64,000 nt of DNA from Roseibium polysiphoniae (lineage in GTDB: Bacteria; Pseudomonadota; Alphaproteobacteria; Rhizobiales; Stappiaceae): positions 434,001-498,000 of the forward strand of contig NZ_JACYXJ010000003.1 of assembly GCF_014842925.1 (NCBI RefSeq), given 5' to 3'. Shown one piece after another: positions 1-9,200 of this stretch; the first letter of the stretch is position 1; every line of letters starts with the position of its first letter. Both the position numbers and the translations under genes were made by a program. Under the pieces are notes generated by a model. That model was given only the letters and a program-made list of their open reading frames with translations. It did not search any database and was not told where the DNA came from.

Positions 1-695
1 CGGTGGTCTTCCAGCCGAAGCGGCTTCGCGGCATTTCGGTTGCGGTGCAGTTCGACAAGTCCTGTATCGGTGCCGTTCCGATCGTCGCCTTGATGAGCTT
101 CCTGATTGGCGCGATCGTGTCGCAGCAGGGCGGCTTTTACCTGCGGCAGTTTGGTGCTGACCTTTATGTGGTTGATCTTGCAGGTATTCTCGTGCTGCGC
201 GAAATCGGCGTGATCCTGACAGCGATCATGGTCGCCGGACGGTCCGGTTCAGCCTTCACCGCCGAAATTGGCTCCATGCGGATGCGCGAGGAAATCGATG
301 CTTTGCATGTGATCGGCCTGAGCGTCACCGAGGTATTGGTTCTGCCGCGCATTCTTGCGTTGATGCTGGCCTTGCCGGTCCTGACCTTTGTCTCCGATCT
401 TGCGTCGCTGTTTGGCTCCGGCCTTGTGTCCTGGGCCTATCTGGACATTCCGCCGGCGGCGTTCCTGGCACGGTTGCACGAGGCGATCACGATGGAAACG
501 CTCATGGTGGGGCTCGTGAAGGCGCCGTTCATGGCGCTTATCGTCGGGCTGATCGCGTGTGTGGAAGGCCTCAAGGTTGCCGGCTCGTCGGATTCTCTCG
601 GGCGCCATACGACCATGTCGGTTGTGAAGGCGATTTTTCTGGTTATCGTGGTTGATGGTCTTTTTGCCATCTTCTTTGCCTCCATCGGGATCTGA
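1..695 (+). CDS. mlaE: MlaE-family lipid ABC transporter permease (5' partial)
   Basis: Inner-membrane permease of an MCE (Mla-type) phospholipid or lipid transporter. The visible 230 residues are the MlaE/YrbE core: several hydrophobic helices and the conserved stretch EIGVILTAIMVAGRSGSAF, followed by an AEIGSMRMREEIDAL loop that in this family contacts the ATPase. The gene runs off the left edge. Many alphaproteobacterial homologues carry an extra N-terminal STAS-like domain, so a GTG near position 3 need not be the true start. It is followed 8 bases later by the ATPase gene, then by the MCE and lipoprotein genes, all on the same strand, so an operon is likely. Confidence 0.9.
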   Translation, partial: VVFQPKRLRGISVAVQFDKSCIGAVPIVALMSFLIGAIVSQQGGFYLRQFGADLYVVDLAGILVLREIGVILTAIMVAGRSGSAFTAEIGSMRMREEIDALHVIGLSVTEVLVLPRILALMLALPVLTFVSDLASLFGSGLVSWAYLDIPPAAFLARLHEAITMETLMVGLVKAPFMALIVGLIACVEGLKVAGSSDSLGRHTTMSVVKAIFLVIVVDGLFAIFFASIGI

Positions 696-703
696 CGCGT
701 CAA

Positions 704-1516
704 ATGAGTGAACAGTTTGCCGAAGATCAGAAGGTCCACGGTGTGCCCTCAATCGAGCATGATGGAGACATTCTCCTGTCCGCGCGTGGCGTGACGGTCG
801 GTTTCGGCCCGAAGATCATTCTCCAGGATTTGGATCTCGATGTTCGAAAAGGCGAAATCCTTGGATTCGTCGGCGGTTCGGGCACAGGCAAATCCGTTCT
901 CATGCGCGCGATCCTGGGGCTGACGCCGAAGCGCACAGGCACGATCAAGGTGTTTGGCTACGACCTTGCCAAGGCCAGTGAGCAGGAGCGGAAGACCGTT
1001 GAACGCCGCTGGGGCGTGCTGTTCCAGCAAGGCGCGCTGTTTTCGTCGCTGACCGTCAAACAGAACATTCAGGTGCCCATGCGGGAGCATCTGAATCTGT
1101 CGCCGCGTTTGATGGACGAACTGGCCGGTTTGAAACTTGAACTTGTCGGTCTGCCCCAGGATGCGGCAGACAAATTTCCGTCGGAATTGTCGGGCGGTAT
1201 GGTAAAACGTGCCAGCCTGGCGCGTGCCCTTGCACTCGATCCTGATTTGGTGTTTCTGGATGAGCCGACGTCGGGTCTTGATCCGATTGGAGCGGCGGCC
1301 TTTGACAAATTGATTGCCAACTTGAGCGAAACGCTCGGACTGACGGTTTACATGGTGACCCATGATCTCGACAGTCTTCATTCGATCTGTGACAGGATCG
1401 CAGTGCTGGGTGAGAAGAGGGTTTTGGTCATCGGCACCATTGATGAAATGATGAAGAATGAGCACCCTTGGGTGATGTCCTATTTCCGGGGTGAACGTGC
1501 CCTGCGCCGCTTTTAA
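704..1516 (+). CDS. mlaF: MlaF-type lipid ABC transporter ATP-binding protein
   Basis: Cytoplasmic ATPase that powers the MlaE-type permease. The 270-residue protein shows a Walker A motif GGSGTGKS near residues 57-64, an LSGGMVKRASLARAL signature, a Walker B LVFLDEPTSGLD, and a switch histidine in VTHDLDS. The 'LSGGM.KR' form of the signature is typical of MlaF/TTG2A ATPases. A charged N-terminal stretch of about 20 residues precedes the ABC fold. It sits between permease and MCE genes with gaps of about 10 bases. Direction of lipid flow cannot be told from sequence. Confidence 0.95.
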   Translation: MSEQFAEDQKVHGVPSIEHDGDILLSARGVTVGFGPKIILQDLDLDVRKGEILGFVGGSGTGKSVLMRAILGLTPKRTGTIKVFGYDLAKASEQERKTVERRWGVLFQQGALFSSLTVKQNIQVPMREHLNLSPRLMDELAGLKLELVGLPQDAADKFPSELSGGMVKRASLARALALDPDLVFLDEPTSGLDPIGAAAFDKLIANLSETLGLTVYMVTHDLDSLHSICDRIAVLGEKRVLVIGTIDEMMKNEHPWVMSYFRGERALRRF

Positions 1517-1526
1517 AGGCTGACGA

Positions 1527-3521
1527 ATGGAAACGCGCGCGAACTACATAATCATCGGCGCCTTCATGATGGCGACGCTGGTGAGTGCGTTCGGCTTCGT
1601 CTATTGGCTGGCCGCAACGGCGGAATCCCGCGAAAACGTCTTTCTCAAGATTGTCTTTCCAGCTCCGGTGACCGGTCTTCCGGTTGGCGGACAGGTGCTC
1701 TTCAACGGGATCAAGGTCGGGGATGTCAGCTCCCTGGATTTCGACCCGGACAATCCCAAGGTTGTTATCGCGACTGTCCGGGTGAAGCCGACGACGCCAC
1801 TTCGCGACGACACGGTTGCGACTTTGAACTTTACCGGTTTGACCGGCGTCGCCTACGTGGATCTCAACGGTGGCAGCCTCGATGCGCCGCTGTTGCTTCA
1901 TCCCGGTTCTGATGAGGTGCCGACCATCAAGGCCGAGCGGTCGCTGTTCGACGACATCGTCGGCGGTGCCCGGGATGTGTTGACAAAAGCCGAATCGACC
2001 ATGTCGACGATCGATGAGCTTTTGCAAGAGAACGGCCCTGCGATCGGGAAAACGGTCCAGAACATCGAGACGTTTTCGGGTGCGCTCGCCTCCAATTCCG
2101 ATGGCATTTCCGACTTCATGGCCAGCATGGCGAGTGTGAGCGACGCGGTTTCGAAGCTGTCCACGCGTATGGAAGGGCTTGTTGTCGAGGGTGAGCGGAT
2201 CCTCGCGGCAGTGCCCTCCGACAAGGTCACGGCGATCGTCACTGACCTCGAGAAATTCAGCGCGAGCCTGGGTCAGGCTGGCGACGGCATCGATTCCATC
2301 ATGAACGATGCGCAGTCGGCCATGAGCGAGGTACAGACATTTACCGCAGGTCTGAATTCAGGCCTGTCGGATGTCCAGAAACTGGTCCAGGCCATCGACC
2401 CGGCGGATGTCGACAAGGTCGCAAAGGGGGCGGCTGCGCTTGGCGAAATGCTTGAAAAGCGCACGCCTCAGCTGGATGCAGTCATTGTCGCTTCGACGAC
2501 GACGATGGAGAACCTGGCGCAGGTGTCCGACACCATCCGCGAACATGATGCCGATATCGGCAGCGTTCTGACCAGCAGCCGCGACGTCATGGGCAAGGTC
2601 GTCACGCTCATGGCCCGTGGTGTCGAGATCGCTGCTGCGGTTGATCCTGCGACGGTGGCCAGCGTGGTTGCTTCGGTGGACACGCTCACGCGAGATCTGA
2701 ACACCTCATTGGCCAAGGTCGATGCGATCGTGGCGAAGGTTGATCCCGAAAAGGTCGGCAGCGCTGTCGACAATGCGTCGAGCATTGTTGCCAACATCAA
2801 GGCGCAGGAAAACCAGATCAACGAGATCATTGCGGCGACGAACTCGACCATTCAGAACTTCGAACAGGTTTCTGCCACCGTACGAGACGAAGACGACCGG
2901 ATCATCGCTCTTGTCGACGATGTTCGGGTCGCGGCGGAACAGTTCACGCAGACGCTCAAGGGAGCTGACGGCATCTTGAGGGCTGTCGATCCTCAGAAAG
3001 TCTCCAGCATTGTCGGATCGGTCGAAACTGTCACCGGAGGACTGTCCGGTCAGAAGGAAAGCATCGACCAGATGATCGTGTCCGCGCGTACGGCTGCCCA
3101 GAACGTCGAGAAGATGACGGCTGACCTGCAGAAGCGGACACCTGATGTGGATCAGATCATTTCCGACGCCAAGGAGATGACCGCGACGCTCAATGCCACA
3201 TCTGTGCGTGTTCAGAGCATCGTCGATCAGGTTGGTACCATGGTCGAAGGCGATGGAGAGGGCCTGATCGTGGAAGCGACCAAGGCGGCGACCTCCATTC
3301 GCAAAGTGGCGAGTGCGTTCGAAAGTAGGGCGGATTCGATTGCAGGTGGCTTGTCCAAGTTTGCCAATCAGGGGTCTTCGGATTTTGCGGCAGCGATGTC
3401 GCAGATCAATCGCACACTGGTTTCTATCCAGCGTGCGGTCGAAAACTTTGATCGCAGTCCGAACCGGATCATCTTCGGCGGCGACGAGGTGCCGACCTAT
3501 ACAGGTGGACGGCGGCGCTGA
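1527..3521 (+). CDS. mlaD: MCE/MlaD-family periplasmic lipid-binding protein with long helical tail
   Basis: Membrane-anchored MCE protein of 664 residues. An N-terminal helix (about residues 7-30) anchors it in the inner membrane. Residues about 40-118 form the MlaD/MCE domain (GLPVGGQVLFNGIKVGDV then LTGVAYVDLNGG). E. coli MlaD is under 200 residues; here about 540 residues of alanine/serine/valine-rich predicted helix follow. The tail holds five spaced modules with a DP-x-x-V type core (around residues 229, 290, 371, 405 and 487) followed by segments of the IDxIIxxA type. Such tails could form a tube across the periplasm, as in PqiB/LetB-like systems, but that is inference. The substrate is unknown. 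Confidence 0.88.
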   Translation: METRANYIIIGAFMMATLVSAFGFVYWLAATAESRENVFLKIVFPAPVTGLPVGGQVLFNGIKVGDVSSLDFDPDNPKVVIATVRVKPTTPLRDDTVATLNFTGLTGVAYVDLNGGSLDAPLLLHPGSDEVPTIKAERSLFDDIVGGARDVLTKAESTMSTIDELLQENGPAIGKTVQNIETFSGALASNSDGISDFMASMASVSDAVSKLSTRMEGLVVEGERILAAVPSDKVTAIVTDLEKFSASLGQAGDGIDSIMNDAQSAMSEVQTFTAGLNSGLSDVQKLVQAIDPADVDKVAKGAAALGEMLEKRTPQLDAVIVASTTTMENLAQVSDTIREHDADIGSVLTSSRDVMGKVVTLMARGVEIAAAVDPATVASVVASVDTLTRDLNTSLAKVDAIVAKVDPEKVGSAVDNASSIVANIKAQENQINEIIAATNSTIQNFEQVSATVRDEDDRIIALVDDVRVAAEQFTQTLKGADGILRAVDPQKVSSIVGSVETVTGGLSGQKESIDQMIVSARTAAQNVEKMTADLQKRTPDVDQIISDAKEMTATLNATSVRVQSIVDQVGTMVEGDGEGLIVEATKAATSIRKVASAFESRADSIAGGLSKFANQGSSDFAAAMSQINRTLVSIQRAVENFDRSPNRIIFGGDEVPTYTGGRRR

Positions 3522-3580
3522 TTGATGACGGTATTGAAGCTGGGGCAAGCAAGAGTGCCGAGAGTAGGGGCGGGGCGAAA

Positions 3581-4186
3581 ATGGTAAAGCGTAGTGATGC
3601 ACCTGGTAGGCGCCAGGTTCTGGCGCTTCTGGGCGGCGGCGTCCTGCTTGCAGGATGCGCCGGCAACGCACCTTCTGCTCTTTATGGTTTGAGCGCAGCG
3701 ACCTTGCCCGAAGCCTCAGGCCGTGCGCGTGGCTCACAGATTCTCGTGCCTCGTCCGCGTGCGCTGAAGGCGCTCGACAGCAATTATATCGCTGTCGTCA
3801 ACGACGGACCGGTCTACAGCTACTATCCGCAAGCGGCCTGGGCAGATGCGCTGCCGAATGTGGTTCAGTCCAAGATTGTTGAAACCTTGCAGGGCACAGG
3901 ACGTCTACGCGGTGTCGGTTTCCCTGGTGATGGCCTGCTGATTGACTATCAGCTGCAGACCGAAATCCGTTCCTTTGAGCTGAAAGTCGATGGCGCAAAT
4001 CGCGGCGTGGTGGAGATTGCCGCCAAGCTGGTCAATGACCGCAACGGCCGTGCGGTGGCCACGCAGGTGTTTCGGGCAGAAACCCTGTCAGGCGGTTCAA
4101 GCGTCGATCAGGCCGTCAAGGCGCTGAACTCGGCCGCCGACGAGGTGTTTTCCGACATGGCTAGCTGGATCCTGCAAAAAGTCTGA
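3581..4186 (+). CDS. ABC-type transport auxiliary lipoprotein (PqiC/DUF330-like)
   Basis: Predicted outer-membrane lipoprotein partner of the MCE transporter. The 201-residue product has a basic start, a GRRQ twin-arginine-like pair, a hydrophobic segment and a lipobox LLAGC placing the lipidated cysteine near residue 26. The body (ILVPRPRALKALDSNYIAVVNDGPVYSYY..WADALP..VQSKIVETL) matches the ABC_trans_aux family found at the end of alphaproteobacterial mla-type operons. It lies 59 bases after the MCE gene. PqiC in E. coli is the closest characterised analogue; it docks the MCE tunnel to the outer membrane. Confidence 0.85.
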   Translation: MVKRSDAPGRRQVLALLGGGVLLAGCAGNAPSALYGLSAATLPEASGRARGSQILVPRPRALKALDSNYIAVVNDGPVYSYYPQAAWADALPNVVQSKIVETLQGTGRLRGVGFPGDGLLIDYQLQTEIRSFELKVDGANRGVVEIAAKLVNDRNGRAVATQVFRAETLSGGSSVDQAVKALNSAADEVFSDMASWILQKV

Positions 4187-4232
4187 CAGGCACATTCCTG
4201 CCCTTCCTGCTGTTTGACCGTCGCTCGCCGGC

Positions 4233-5171
4233 CTATTTTCTTGGCGGGTTCGGGGCAACGGCAAAGCGTGTCGCAAAGGCCCGCAGCACCGGACTTCTGA
4301 CCGAAACGTTCGACCTGCTCTCACGCCAGACCACGAAAATACCCGATCCGATAATCACGGCTGAGCCGACGCCGACGTAAAAATCCGGGCTCTCTTGAAA
4401 GAAGAAAAAGCCGAAGACAGTCGCCCACAGGATCTGGCTGTACTGCATGGGCGCGATGACTGCGGCGGGTGCTGCCCGGTAGCCGGCAATGATGCAGAGC
4501 TGGGCCAGGACGGAGAGAAATCCGAGACCTGCCATCAGCATGAGATCAGTCAGTTCCATGGGCCGGTAGACGCCAGGGAGGGTCGCCCCCATGACCAGCA
4601 TGGACAGCAGCATCGGATAGAGGATCAGGACGGCAGACCGCTCTGCACTACCGATCTTGCGCACCACCACCGACGCCAGTGCACTGGCACACGCGGAGGT
4701 AACGGCAGCAGCGTGGCCGAGGGTGAGATCCGTTGTGCCGGGCCGCAGGACGATCAGCACCCCGACAAGGCCTACGACAACGGCTGCCCACCTTTGCAGC
4801 CGAACGACTTCGCCAAGGATCGGAATCGAGAAGACCGTGATCAGCAGGGGCGCTGCAAAGAGCAGGGAATAGACCTCAGCAAGCGGCAGCACGGTGAAGG
4901 CATAAAATCCGCAGGAAAGCGCGACGATGCTCAAGGCCGAGCGTGAAAGCACCAGAAAAGGGTGCGCCGGGCGGAAATTGTCTGTCTTGCGATCTGCGAG
5001 CATCATGATGGACATGGGCACAAATGCAAAAAGCATCGCGAAAAAGATGATCTGAAAGACTGAATACTCGGCGCCCAGATGCTTGGTGATGGCGTCATGG
5101 GATGCGTAGAAGGCAAAGCCGAGAAAGGCGATGCCCAGGCCGACGGCTGGCGAAGAGGTCTGCGTGGTCAT
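4233..5171 (-). CDS. EamA/DMT-family transporter
   Basis: Inner-membrane protein of about 312 residues with around ten hydrophobic helices arranged as two EamA repeats, the layout of drug/metabolite exporters. The second repeat ends in a typical PVIAPMQYSQILWATVFGF..F..ESPD.YVG..VI pattern. I start it at the ATG at 5171 (MTTQTSSPAVGLG): the longer reading frame from 5240 begins with TTG and adds a 23-residue polar stretch. It converges on the mla operon with only about 45 bases between stops. Substrate cannot be assigned. Confidence 0.85.
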   Translation of the reverse strand: MTTQTSSPAVGLGIAFLGFAFYASHDAITKHLGAEYSVFQIIFFAMLFAFVPMSIMMLADRKTDNFRPAHPFLVLSRSALSIVALSCGFYAFTVLPLAEVYSLLFAAPLLITVFSIPILGEVVRLQRWAAVVVGLVGVLIVLRPGTTDLTLGHAAAVTSACASALASVVVRKIGSAERSAVLILYPMLLSMLVMGATLPGVYRPMELTDLMLMAGLGFLSVLAQLCIIAGYRAAPAAVIAPMQYSQILWATVFGFFFFQESPDFYVGVGSAVIIGSGIFVVWRESRSNVSVRSPVLRAFATRFAVAPNPPRK

Positions 5172-5394
5172 GGGCTTCGTTAGGCTTGCTGAATCGATTG
5201 AATTGATCTTCAGGATTTGCCGGATGCCTGCCTTGGTCAAGGGAGATCTCGAAATGAGGCCGGTTGTGAACGGAAACCACTCGAAACAACCCGGGAACCC
5301 ATGTCTTTATTGGGTTTGTTGATCGTCCATTTTGCCAAAATCGATCGCGGCCGCGAGAGGCTCGTCTCTTAGCAGCCGATAGCTTAGCGGGCTG

Positions 5395-6102
5395 TCAGTC
5401 ATACGGCAAACTGAGGGCTTCCCACCGCCAGCGCGGAATTTCCTCGCCAACGGCGTAGGCGAAGGATTGAACTTCCCAGCCTTCAAGTATGACCCGGCAA
5501 TTGTAGTGCAACTCGTACCAGCGCCCGGCTCTTCTGATTGCAGCGCCGGGCGCCTCTACGTCCAGGCCATTCAGCGAGATCTCCTCGCGCGCATAGGCGA
5601 TGACCTTGTCCGGAACCTGGCCCGCATTTGAGGCCGCAAGCTGTTCCATTGCTTCGCTGTTGCAAACCTGGACCATTTGTTCGTCGGATGTGCTTTGGCG
5701 CAGCACCGATCTGGCCTGTTCGCCTCGAGGCGAGGTCAAAAGCGCTTGGGCATAAAATTGTGTTGCATGGGTCAGGCCATCTGGAGGGAATTCTAATGAA
5801 GGAGGATCCCGGCGCCGCGCCGGAGGGGAGGGTGCCGGGAGAGCCAGCTCACCTCTTGGCATCACATCTTCAGGCGCAGCTTCTGAGGGGAGAGCGGTCG
5901 CGGCAGGTGCATCGGTCGGGAGTGAGCTGCGGTCAATGAGTTCAACCTCCATGGACGCAACGGGCGGTGGCGGCTTCTGTGAGTGGCGTTCGAAGATCAG
6001 AAGAAGCACGGCGGCGAGCAGGTGCAAAAGCACTGCGAGAAGGATGCCAGTGATCGGCGCTTCCAGTTGCTCGCGATCAAGAAAATCTCGAGACACATCC
6101 AT
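5395..6102 (-). CDS. DUF930 domain protein with TonB-like N-terminal architecture
   Basis: A 235-residue protein with one N-terminal membrane helix (about residues 16-34, ITGILLAVLLHLLAAVLLLIF), then a periplasmic proline/alanine-rich linker, then a C-terminal DUF930 domain (about residues 115-235). That domain shows FYAQALLTSPRG, QVCNSEAMEQLAA and WYELHYNCRV; its two cysteines (in VCN and NCRV) may form a disulfide. DUF930 is common in Hyphomicrobiales and has no assigned function. The helix, Pro-rich linker and small domain recall TonB, but there is no TonB C-terminal fold. I begin it at the ATG at 6102; upstream in-frame sequence would overlap a terminator. Confidence 0.8.
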   Translation of the reverse strand: MDVSRDFLDREQLEAPITGILLAVLLHLLAAVLLLIFERHSQKPPPPVASMEVELIDRSSLPTDAPAATALPSEAAPEDVMPRGELALPAPSPPARRRDPPSLEFPPDGLTHATQFYAQALLTSPRGEQARSVLRQSTSDEQMVQVCNSEAMEQLAASNAGQVPDKVIAYAREEISLNGLDVEAPGAAIRRAGRWYELHYNCRVILEGWEVQSFAYAVGEEIPRWRWEALSLPYD

Positions 6103-6157
6103 CGCGATGGTTCCCGTCAGGAGGCTTCCAGATTGTCCTAAGCAGGTATGAGGGCAC

Positions 6158-6187
6158 AAAAAAGGCGGGCACATGGCCCGCCTTTTT
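6158..6187 (-). terminator. Rho-independent terminator of the growth-pole-ring gene
   Basis: Inverted repeat with arms AAAAAGGCGGGC and GCCCGCCTTTTT around a 5-base loop. It lies 23 bases beyond the stop of the minus-strand giant gene and before the DUF930 gene, so the two are probably separate transcription units. The run of A on the plus strand gives a U tail in minus-strand RNA. Confidence 0.85.
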
Positions 6188-6209
6188 CAATCTGGTCTGG
6201 TCGTCCCGA

Positions 6210-9200
6210 TTAATCGAGACGCCCGCTTGCGTGGGCCAGCATGGTGTAGACCTTGCCGGTGTCGGAACTCAGATAGGTCTGTCCAAGCATGTTATCTCGA
6301 TCGTTGCGCGAGACCTGCGACAGGAGTTGCTCGAAGTCGGCAACATAGCGTTCGACTGCTGAGCGGAACTCAGGGTCGCGTGCGTACTTCTGGCGGATCT
6401 CGTCGAAGGTCTGCTGACCCTGCAACGTGTAGAGACGACGGGTGAACACATGGCGTTCACCGCGCTTGTAGCGGTCCCACAGGTCCACAAAGGTCTCGTG
6501 ATCGATCGCCCGTGCAATGTCGACTGAGAGCGAGTTCAGGCTTTCGACCGTGTGAAGGGGGGAGCGTGAGGGATCACTGGCGCCCTGATCTTCATCGCGG
6601 GAGGCGCGGCGCAAAAGGTCGGAGACCCAGCCCTTGCTTCCGGCATCCGGTGTTTCTGCCGCTGGTGCCTGACGACGCGTCTGCACCGGAGCCCGCTGCG
6701 CGGGTGCCGGGCGCGGATCAGCTGCTCGCTGAGGCGCAGGTGTGGCGGCGGGTGCAGGAGCGCTGTAGCTCGGCGCAGCTGCCGCAGATGCCTGTGCTGG
6801 TGCAGCACGTTCCTGGGGGCGTGAGATGTCCAGTGCATTCGACTGCTTGGCAACGATGTCGGACAGCTCGGTCAGCGCCCGGATCTGTTCATTGACAACC
6901 TTGCGCAGTGCCGACGTCGATTCCTCGGCTTCTTCCGGAAGGTTGAGTACGCCTTGCTTCAACTCGTTGCGTGTTGCTTCCAGCTCGCGGTGAACATCGC
7001 GGGCAACGTCACGCATGCGGGTTGCCGCTTCGTTGAACCGATCGGAAGCGTCGGACACGGTCCGGGACATTTCCGACATGATGTCGTCCTGGGCAGAGCG
7101 AATTGCGTCGCGTGCCTTCTGGCCTTCCATGCCCGCTGTCAGGCGCATGGATTCGAACTGCTCAGTAACCTGGTTGGTGGCTGCCTCTGCGGCTGCGCTG
7201 AGCATGCGGGCTGCATCGCGGGCCTTGTCGTCAGCGGTCTCCAGCGTTTCCGACAGGGTGTTGGTGAAGGCACGCATGAGGCTGTCGACAGCTTCTGTCT
7301 TGGCCAGCAGCGTATCTGCCACATCCTCGATAGCGGTCTTGCGGTCTGCAACGCGGCCTTCGACCGAGCGGTTGGTATCCTCAAGATGCCGGGCCGCTGC
7401 AGAAAGTTCGCCTGCCTGATCGCCAAAGCGTGCGGTCAGGGACTGGATATCCGCAAGCGTGGTCTCCGTGACTGTACGCAGGGCATCAACCTGATCGCCG
7501 ATAACATTGGTGGAAACCGTCGTCTCGGCAACCGCACGATCTACAGCCGAGCGGAACTCGCCAGCACGGCGACCCAGGTTGATTTCAACCTCATTGAGGT
7601 TGGCTCCGGCAGTCGTGACGACATCCTGAAGCGTCGTGTTGGACTCGTTCAGCTTGTCGAGAATGGTTGTGACGTCAGCCTCGAGCCGGCGCTTGGTATC
7701 AACCAGAATGTTGGTGGCATGTTCGCTCCGTTCGTTCAGGCTTGCGATGATGCGATCACCAGCCTCAACGAGGGAGCGGGTGGCTTCCAGACCGTTCTGG
7801 GCGAAATTGTCGCTGACTTCACGACCCTTGACCGTGATGGCCTCGAGGATTGCCTTGTGAACCTCGGAAACGCGACCCGTCAGGTCGGTTGCGCGGTGTT
7901 CAATGGCGGCGATCAGTTCATTGCCATCGGTGCCGATCAACTTGGCCAGCTCGCCAGACTGCGCGCCGAAGGCTTCGTTCAAGGTTGTGGCCTTTTCAAG
8001 AAGCTCGTTGGCGACCGCGTTGCCGCGGGTGGCAAGGAGTTCGGCAGCTTCGTTGACTGCGTTGTGAACCCGTGCGCGTACCACGTCGGCTTCGCCCGAC
8101 ATCTGGCCACGGATTTCCTCGAGCGTCTTGCCGAGGGTGAGGCGAGCCTGTTCGCTCTCGGCGGACAGGTTGCCGGAGATCTCTGCGATCGTCCGGGAGA
8201 GATCTGTGCGAACCTTCTCACTTTCGCCTGTGAGCGAACCGGAGAATTCAGCAAGCGTGCCAACGTAGAGTGCGCGTGCGTTCTCGCTTTCGGCTGCCAT
8301 CGAACGGGCTGCGTCGGCGACGGCGGAGAGCACAAGTTCGCGGATCTTCGAGCTTTCGCCGGAGATGGAGCCAGAGGCCTGTTCCATCGCGGCTGTGATC
8401 GCGTCGGCTGCCTTCTGGCTTTCGCCGACAAGGACGCCTCGGGCTTCGCCAACAGAGCCAAGAACGATCTGGCGCATGCGCTCACCTTCGCCCGAAAGCT
8501 TGGCGGTCGCATCGCTGACCGATACGGAAACGAGATCAACGGTCCGTGTGCGTTCTTCGGCAAGGGTGTTGACGGCTTGTTCGACCGCTTCCTTGACCAT
8601 GTCCCGCATGCGGGTGCTTTCCGACGACAGGGTGCCGCCAGCTTCGGCAATCACGCCTGTGAGTATGTCGCGTGCCTTTTCGCTTTCGCCGCTCAGCGTG
8701 CCGGAGATGCTTTCCAGGCGATCGTTGAGAACGGTTTCCAGCTGGCTGGCACGTGTGTCGAGGGTTTCGGCGACTTCGAAGACCTTCGCGCCCAGCGAGA
8801 CATTGATCTCGGCGATGCGCTCGGACAGGGAGTCGGTCAGCTGTTCGCTCTGGCGCGCCAGCACCGTGCCAGCCTCAGCCAGACGGTTGTCCAGGGCGGA
8901 GGTCATCTCATCCTGGCCCTCGACGAAGGCATTGGCGATTTCGCGTGTGCGGCTGATCAGGGTTTCACTGATCTGGCGCGCGCGATTGTCCAGGGTCTCG
9001 TCGATCCGGTCGGTGCCTGCCGTCATGGTTGTTGCCAGATGCTCTGCCTTGTCGGCCATGGAGCTGGCAGCAACATCAACCCGTTCGCTGAGGTTCTTGC
9101 CGATTTCTTCGGCACGATCAGCAAGGGTGGTGCCGGCTGCCTCAACCCGTTCACCGAGCTGAACAGTGATGGCGTCGGAGCGATCCGCGAGGATTTCGGA

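Noticed and set aside
2706..3737. A 343-codon minus-strand frame opposite the MCE gene
   Set aside because: Shadow of the MCE and lipoprotein genes, no similarity and no signals.
8060..8690. Short tandem repeats resembling a CRISPR or minisatellite
   Set aside because: The period is in coding frame (22 codons) with diverged units that encode helical repeats of the GPR-like protein.
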